Below, one piece after another: positions 6,983 to 10,913 of a stretch of DNA of 10,913 nucleotides. Position 1 is the first letter of the stretch, and each line of letters starts with the position of its first letter. The notes under the pieces were generated by a model, which did not search any database, was not told where the DNA came from, and was given only the letters and a program-made list of their open reading frames with translations. Location: NCBI GenBank assembly GCA_019752835.1, contig JAIELR010000257.1, positions 1 through 10,913 of the forward strand, read 5' to 3'. The DNA is from Gammaproteobacteria bacterium. GTDB lineage: Bacteria; Pseudomonadota; Gammaproteobacteria; UBA1113. Both the position numbers and the translations under genes were made by a program.

Positions 6983-7025
6983 ACTCCCCCTCTCCCTCCG
7001 GGAGAGGGATAGGGGGAGGGGGAGT
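6983..7025. repeat. C/G-rich palindromic repeat between scoA and scoB
   Basis: ACTCCCCCTCTCCCT (6983-6997) and AGGGGGAGGGGGAGT (7011-7025) are inverted repeats with one mismatch. A competing tight hairpin is CCCTCTCCC (6988-6996) with GGGAGAGGG (7000-7008) around a 3-base loop. It is a third intergenic repeat type, unlike the GTAG elements. On the minus-strand transcript it lies between the two subunit genes and could act as a processing or attenuation hairpin; that is inference. Confidence 0.75.
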
Positions 7026-7044
7026 GAGCTTCGCTCGATCTTCC

Positions 7045-7740
7045 TCATCTTACTGTCCGTCGCTCGATCCGTTTTTCAAAAGATCCTTGAATGACGCGAT
7101 CGACATAAATACCGGGCGTATGTATATGATCCGGAGGAAGTTCACCCACCTCAACAATTTCTTCCACTTCAGCCACGGTAATTTTACCCGCTGTAGCCAT
7201 GATGGGGTTAAAATTCATCGCTGTTTTACGGAATACCAAATTGCCATATTGATCGGCTTTCCATGCCCGTATGAGTGAAAAATCAGCATATAAGGCCCGC
7301 TCCATGATGTAGGGTCTACCCTCAAATTCGCGCACTTCTTTGTTTTCAGCGACGGGCGTACCATATCCCGTTGCAGTATAAAAGGCAGGGATACCTGCGC
7401 CGCCCGCACGGATTTTCTCCGCGAGGCTTCCTTGAGGTGTTAAAATAACCTCCATTTCACCGGAGAGGGAGAGTTGTTCAAAGAGGGCGTTTTCACCGAC
7501 ATAAGAGGCTATCATGGTTTTAATTTGACGTTTTGATAGCCATAAGCCTAGGCCAAATCCATCAACGCCTGCATTATTTGATATGCAGGTAAGATTTGTG
7601 GCGCCGGACTCATAGACAAAACGAATTAAACCTTCAGGAATGCCGCATAACCCAAAGCCGCCGACCATGACCGTCATGCCGTGATCAAATCCAGCTAAGG
7701 CTTGTTCGTAAGTGTTGACTACTTTATTTAGTCCGTTCAT
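7045..7740 (-). CDS. scoA: Succinyl-CoA:3-ketoacid CoA-transferase, subunit A
   Basis: This 231-residue A subunit partners the B subunit encoded downstream. The family signature [11 protein letters not shown] lies at about residues 26-36, and [13 protein letters not shown] (53-65), [19 protein letters not shown] (about 103-121) and [22 protein letters not shown] are characteristic of SCOT-type alpha subunits. Length fits bacterial ScoA (about 230-240). The ATG at 7740 has a GGG-containing ribosome-binding site eight bases upstream. The last residues (RIERRTVR) are basic and rather variable in the family. The enzyme is cytoplasmic and probably a heterotetramer with ScoB. The gene is divergent from lolC across a 76-bp spacer, so its promoter should lie in 7741-7816. 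Confidence 0.93.
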   Translation of the reverse strand: MNGLNKVVNTYEQALAGFDHGMTVMVGGFGLCGIPEGLIRFVYESGATNLTCISNNAGVDGFGLGLWLSKRQIKTMIASYVGENALFEQLSLSGEMEVILTPQGSLAEKIRAGGAGIPAFYTATGYGTPVAENKEVREFEGRPYIMERALYADFSLIRAWKADQYGNLVFRKTAMNFNPIMATAGKITVAEVEEIVEVGELPPDHIHTPGIYVDRVIQGSFEKRIERRTVR

Positions 7741-7816
7741 TATTTTTTCCCTTTGATAAATTTGTTTCTCGCGTTACACTTGCTAATTAACTCTATACTC
7801 TATCAAAAAGCAGGCC
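7741..7816. promoter_or_regulatory. Divergent promoter region between scoA and lolC
   Basis: Both flanking genes start here in opposite directions, so promoters for each are expected in 76 bp. The best plus-strand -10 candidate is TATACT (7794-7799); no good -35 sits 16-18 bp before it. TTTGATA (7752-7758) and TATCAAA (7801-7807) form a 7-bp inverted repeat framing the region, which could be an operator or chance in A+T-rich DNA. Exact promoter positions cannot be fixed by eye. Confidence 0.35.
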
Positions 7817-9067
7817 ATGTTTAAACCATTATCGTTATTTATTGGGTTACGTTACACCCGCGCTAAGCGGCGAAATCATTTTATTTCATTTATTTCGATG
7901 TCCTCGATGCTCGGCATCGCCCTGGGCGTGATGGTTTTAATCACCGTATTGTCAGTCATGAATGGTTTTGATGCCCAAATTAAAGATCGAGTTTTCAGTA
8001 TGGCGCCTCAAATTACTCTCAGTACTGAAACCGGTCAATTGAACGATTGGCATCAAACAGACAAGCAAGTGAATCATTTTCCCGGCGTTACGGCGACGTC
8101 CCCCTATATTGCAGGGCAGGGCATGTTAGTTAGTTTTGGTCAAGTGCATCCCGCGCTCGTTTTTGGCGTTATTCCGGAAAAAGAAGACAATATTTCAGAT
8201 ATTCAACATATTATGTCTCAAGGCTCGATGTCTCGGTTGACTCAGGGAAGTTTTGGAATTGTTCTCGGCCAAGCACTGGCTGCCAATTTAAGTGCCACTA
8301 TCGGCGATAAAGTGACCTTAATTACACCGATAGGGGCCACCACGCCCATGGGCTTTATCCCGCGTTATAAGCGCTTTACGGTGGTAGGCATCTTTGACCC
8401 CGGTACTGGCTTTGGTTTTGACACAACGATGGCCTATATCAATATGAAAGATGCTCAAACGCTCTATCAAATGGGTTCAGCCGTGAGTGGTTTGCGACTC
8501 AAATTGAACGATTTATATCAAGCACCTCAGATTTCAGAAAAACTCAGCAAAATATTGCCATCTGATACAGTTATTTTAAATTGGACGCAACAATATGGCG
8601 CGTTTTTTCAAGCGATTGCCCTTGAAAAAACCATGATGTTTTTGATTTTGCTGTTAATTATTGCCGTAGCAGCCTTTAATTTAGTCTCCAGTCTCGTCAT
8701 GCTCATCAATGATAAACAGGCCGATATCGCTATTTTACGTACCTTGGGCGCAACTCCTTCCCGGGTTATGCACATTTTTATCATTCAAGGTACTATTATC
8801 GGTTCAGTAGGTACCGTTTTGGGCTTAATTAGCGGTATTTTCTTGTCCTTGCATGTGACCGAATTGGTTAATTTTTTACAGGAATATTTTAATATACAAT
8901 TGCTTTCATCCAGTGTTTACTATGTCAATTACTTACCCTCACAACTTGAGCTTAAAGACGTGATTGAAGTTTGTGTGATGGCCTTTGCCATGAGCTTGCT
9001 CGCAACGTTATATCCTGCATGGCGTGCTTCGCGCATACAACCTGTGGAGGCTCTGCGTTATGAGTAA
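7817..9067 (+). CDS. lolC: LolC/LolE-family lipoprotein-releasing permease
   Basis: The 416-residue inner-membrane permease extracts lipoproteins from the inner membrane and hands them to the periplasmic carrier LolA, powered by LolD. The N-terminus FIGLRYTRAKRRNHFISFIS followed by a first helix (about 25-47) and VMNGFD is diagnostic. A periplasmic domain (about 48-265) is followed by three helices (about 270-295, 313-345, 378-400). The C-terminal motif [18 protein letters not shown] is present. Length is typical (about 400-415). The preceding AGG is only two bases from the ATG, so the ribosome-binding site is poor. The gene overlaps lolD by 8 bp. No lolE follows lolD here; a single permease forming a homodimer (LolF-type, known from Francisella) is possible unless lolE lies elsewhere. 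Sequence alone does not separate LolC, LolE and LolF. Confidence 0.93.
   Translation: MFKPLSLFIGLRYTRAKRRNHFISFISMSSMLGIALGVMVLITVLSVMNGFDAQIKDRVFSMAPQITLSTETGQLNDWHQTDKQVNHFPGVTATSPYIAGQGMLVSFGQVHPALVFGVIPEKEDNISDIQHIMSQGSMSRLTQGSFGIVLGQALAANLSATIGDKVTLITPIGATTPMGFIPRYKRFTVVGIFDPGTGFGFDTTMAYINMKDAQTLYQMGSAVSGLRLKLNDLYQAPQISEKLSKILPSDTVILNWTQQYGAFFQAIALEKTMMFLILLLIIAVAAFNLVSSLVMLINDKQADIAILRTLGATPSRVMHIFIIQGTIIGSVGTVLGLISGIFLSLHVTELVNFLQEYFNIQLLSSSVYYVNYLPSQLELKDVIEVCVMAFAMSLLATLYPAWRASRIQPVEALRYE
9046..9050 (+). promoter_or_regulatory. Shine-Dalgarno GGAGG for lolD inside the lolC coding region
   Basis: GGAGG lies nine bases before the ATG at 9060 and within the last codons of lolC. It selects 9060 over an in-frame ATG at 9024 and couples translation of lolD to lolC. 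Confidence 0.75.
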
Positions 9068-9752
9068 TATTGTTTTATCAGCTAAAGGCCTCCACAAAAG
9101 TTACCACGATGGTAAGTTGATGGTGGATGTTTTAACCGGTATCGATTTTGAATTACAACGAGGCGAGCAAGTCGCCATTGTGGGCGCTTCGGGCTCAGGC
9201 AAAAGTACTTTGCTGCACTTGCTGGGCGGTTTAGATAAGCCGACAACGGGCGACGTCTTGGTCGATGGCGAGCCTATCAATCGAGTTTCAGAAAAACGAC
9301 GCTGTGAATTACGCAATGAAAAAATAGGTTTTGTTTATCAAATGCACTATTTGTTGCCCGAGTTTACGGTGCTTGAAAATGTTGCCATGCCTTTGCTTTT
9401 ACGCCAAATGAGTGTCAGTGCTGCTGAAAAACAAGCAAAAATAACGCTTGATCAGGTAGGTTTATCTCATCGACTGGAACATAAATTGGGTGAATTATCC
9501 GGCGGCGAACGGCAACGTACTGCCATTGCGCGGGCTTTGGTGACCAAACCGCTTTGTGTATTAGCCGATGAGCCCACGGGTAATCTTGATCATCAAACCG
9601 CAGAAACTGTTTATAAAACCATGCTGGAGTTAAATCAAACGCTTGGAACCAGCTTTGTTATTGTCACCCATGATTTATCGTTGGCGGCGCGTTTAAACAA
9701 ACGTTATAGCCTCATTGATGGAAAGTTGTCGCTTGAGGGAACATCTCCATGA
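9060..9752 (+). CDS. lolD: LolD, ATPase of the lipoprotein-releasing ABC transporter
   Basis: The 230-residue cytoplasmic ATPase drives lipoprotein release with the LolC-type permease. All nucleotide-binding motifs are intact: Walker [10 protein letters not shown] (42-50), Q-loop Q94 in [14 protein letters not shown], signature LSGGE (146-150), Walker B CVLADE with E171 (166-171), D-loop GNLD and H-loop H204. The text around the Q-loop ([18 protein letters not shown]) is typical of LolD rather than of the related MacB or FtsE ATPases. The ATG at 9060 is chosen because of the GGAGG nine bases upstream and the usual length (about 230). The gene overlaps lolC by 8 bp and scpA by 4 bp (ATGA), so co-translation along the operon is expected. 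Confidence 0.95.
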   Translation: MSNIVLSAKGLHKSYHDGKLMVDVLTGIDFELQRGEQVAIVGASGSGKSTLLHLLGGLDKPTTGDVLVDGEPINRVSEKRRCELRNEKIGFVYQMHYLLPEFTVLENVAMPLLLRQMSVSAAEKQAKITLDQVGLSHRLEHKLGELSGGERQRTAIARALVTKPLCVLADEPTGNLDHQTAETVYKTMLELNQTLGTSFVIVTHDLSLAARLNKRYSLIDGKLSLEGTSP

Positions 9753-10600
9753 CCGCTTTGCTTGAAGTAACACTAGAAGCGCCTCCTATACTAATACAGC
9801 CGCTACTAATACAGCCGCCAGATTGGTATGCCTTAATTCGGGGTGAGCCACTGCGAGAGCTGCCCAAAGATCTTTATATTCCGCCTGATGCGCTTGAAGT
9901 TATCCTTGAAAGCTTTGAAGGCCCCTTGGATTTATTATTGTATTTGATACGCTGTCATAATCTGGACGTTTTAGATATTCCTATCGCGGAAATTACCCGC
10001 CAATATATGGTTTATGTCGACTTAATGAAAGTATTGCGCCTCGAGTTAGCGGCGGAGTATCTCGTTATGGCCGCTACGCTTGCGGAAATTAAATCTCGCA
10101 TGTTATTACCTCGTCCACCGAGTGAGGTGGATCCAGAGGCCGATCCGCGCGCTGAATTGGTGCGACGTTTGCAGGAATATGAGCAATGTAAATTGGCTGC
10201 GGAAAATATTGATTCACTTCCGCGCTTAGGTCGAGATCATTTTATGATGGCAGCTGATCCGCCTCCTATGGAGCATGTCAAACCACAGCCAGATGTTTTA
10301 TTGGATGAAATGTTGCTTGCATTGAAAGAGGTTCTAAAGCGAACGCATTTGAAGCAAAGCCATCAAATTGTAAAAGAAGGTTTATCGATACGTGAGCGTA
10401 TGTCGGCTATTTTAGTTGATATCGCGAAACAAGAGTTTACACCCTTTATCAGCTTGTTTAAAATCAATGAAGGACGAGCCGGTCTTGTCGTGACATTTAT
10501 TGCCATACTTGAGTTGTCAAAACAGGCGCTGATTGAGATCGTACAAATAGAAAATTATTCAAGTATCTATGTTAAAACGCGGGTAGCTGTAGATGAATAA
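9749..10600 (+). CDS. scpA: Segregation and condensation protein A (kleisin)
   Basis: ScpA is the kleisin that bridges SMC heads and binds a ScpB dimer, compacting and segregating the chromosome. The N-terminal SMC-binding region is recognisable as ESFEGPLDLLLYLIRCHNLD (about residues 54-73) followed by VLDIPIAEITRQYMVYV, LAAEYLVMAATLAEIKSRMLLP and DPRAELVRRLQEYEQCKLAAE. A C-terminal winged-helix region follows (FISLFKINEGRAGLVVTFIAILELSKQ, then IVQIENYSSIYV). At 283 residues it has a longer N-terminal lead than many homologues; the first 50 residues are variable and contain a tandem LIQP repeat from a 15-bp duplication. The ATG overlaps the lolD stop (ATGA), with GAGGGA about eight bases upstream inside lolD. 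The link to lolCD suggests shared transcription, not shared function. Confidence 0.95.
   Translation: MTALLEVTLEAPPILIQPLLIQPPDWYALIRGEPLRELPKDLYIPPDALEVILESFEGPLDLLLYLIRCHNLDVLDIPIAEITRQYMVYVDLMKVLRLELAAEYLVMAATLAEIKSRMLLPRPPSEVDPEADPRAELVRRLQEYEQCKLAAENIDSLPRLGRDHFMMAADPPPMEHVKPQPDVLLDEMLLALKEVLKRTHLKQSHQIVKEGLSIRERMSAILVDIAKQEFTPFISLFKINEGRAGLVVTFIAILELSKQALIEIVQIENYSSIYVKTRVAVDE
9789..9818 (+). repeat. Perfect 15-bp tandem duplication inside scpA
   Basis: TACTAATACAGCCGC occurs at 9789-9803 and immediately again at 9804-9818. Fifteen bases keep the frame and duplicate a five-residue block, giving ILIQPLLIQP around residues 14-23, ahead of the conserved ScpA core. Confidence 0.9.
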
Positions 10601-10913
10601 CGAACAACTGAAACGCATTCTGGAAAGTGCTATTTTTGCTGCAGGGGAGCCGGTAGCAATTGAACGATTATTGGGTATGTTTACAGAGTATGAACTCGTC
10701 ACACCAGCCTTAATTCGCAGTGTATTGCAAGAATTAATGGACGAGAGCCAAACACGATGCTACGAATTAAAACAAGTAGCCACCGGTTATCGTTTTCAAA
10801 TTAAACCTGAGTTTAGCCCTTGGTTAGTGAAGTTATGGGATGAGAAACCCGTCAAATACTCTCGTGCTGTGTTGGAAACCTTAGCACTGGTGGCTTATCG
10901 ACAGCCGGTGACT
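10593..10913 (+). CDS. scpB: Segregation and condensation protein B, N-terminal part (cut by window edge)
   Basis: The window holds the first 107 codons of scpB, the winged-helix partner of ScpA in the SMC-ScpAB condensin. The start MNNEQLKRILESAIFAAGEP is typical (ExxLFxAGEP-like), then YELKQVATGYRFQIKPEF and the hallmark SRAVLETLALVAYRQPVT just before the edge. The ATG at 10593 overlaps the scpA stop by 8 bp; the ribosome-binding site is weak, so translation probably depends on coupling to scpA. No stop or frameshift appears in the visible part, and the rest of the gene lies beyond the window. Confidence 0.93.
   Translation, partial: MNNEQLKRILESAIFAAGEPVAIERLLGMFTEYELVTPALIRSVLQELMDESQTRCYELKQVATGYRFQIKPEFSPWLVKLWDEKPVKYSRAVLETLALVAYRQPVT

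Noticed and set aside
9024..9059. Earlier ATG giving LolD 12 extra N-terminal residues
   Set aside because: It lies inside lolC and lacks a Shine-Dalgarno sequence. The ATG at 9060 has GGAGG at good spacing and gives the normal LolD length.

Overview
The window reads as ordinary chromosomal DNA of a gammaproteobacterium, most likely a Legionella/Coxiella-type lineage (Legionellales). The genes behind this guess are a full ComEC/Rec2, a LolC/E permease followed by LolD with no second permease gene, a ScpA-ScpB condensin pair (not the MukBEF of enterics), two small outer-membrane beta-barrels and a ketoacid CoA-transferase, in A+T-rich DNA carrying many palindromic intergenic repeats. The assignment is inference from gene content; no rRNA or tRNA is present.

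Layout. 1-265 is intergenic: a perfect 31-bp inverted repeat of REP type, then A+T-rich DNA. 266-2662 (+) is comEC. 2756-3547 (+) and 3540-4502 (+) are two outer-membrane beta-barrel genes that overlap by 8 bp. 4559-5683 (-) is an unrecognised membrane protein, convergent with the second barrel gene. 5684-6262 holds no gene; it contains a 193-bp-period tandem repeat built from GTAG-ended palindromes. 6263-6919 (-) and 7045-7740 (-) are the B and A subunits of a succinyl-CoA:3-ketoacid CoA-transferase, separated by a C/G-rich palindrome. 7817 to the right edge (+) is lolC-lolD-scpA-scpB. Its last three junctions are overlaps of 8, 4 and 8 bp, which suggests one translationally coupled operon. 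scpB runs off the window.

The most interesting feature is what repeats have done to the second beta-barrel gene. A palindromic element of about 250 bp sits in its signal-peptide region. Removing exactly 249 bp (83 codons, no stop) between two TATA tetranucleotides rebuilds a textbook signal peptide, so this looks like an in-frame insertion, formally similar to Rickettsia palindromic elements. At the other end of the same gene a different, REP-like repeat supplies the stop codon and adds two residues after the terminal phenylalanine of the beta-barrel signal. The same repeat also encodes the last residues of the convergent membrane-protein gene. At least four unrelated repeat types occur in 11 kb, and two of them have reshaped coding ends.

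Functionally the window covers DNA uptake (ComEC), outer-membrane proteins, ketone-body/acetoacetate activation (ScoAB), lipoprotein release from the inner membrane (LolCD) and chromosome condensation (ScpAB). Apart from the two operons there is no sign that these act as one system.
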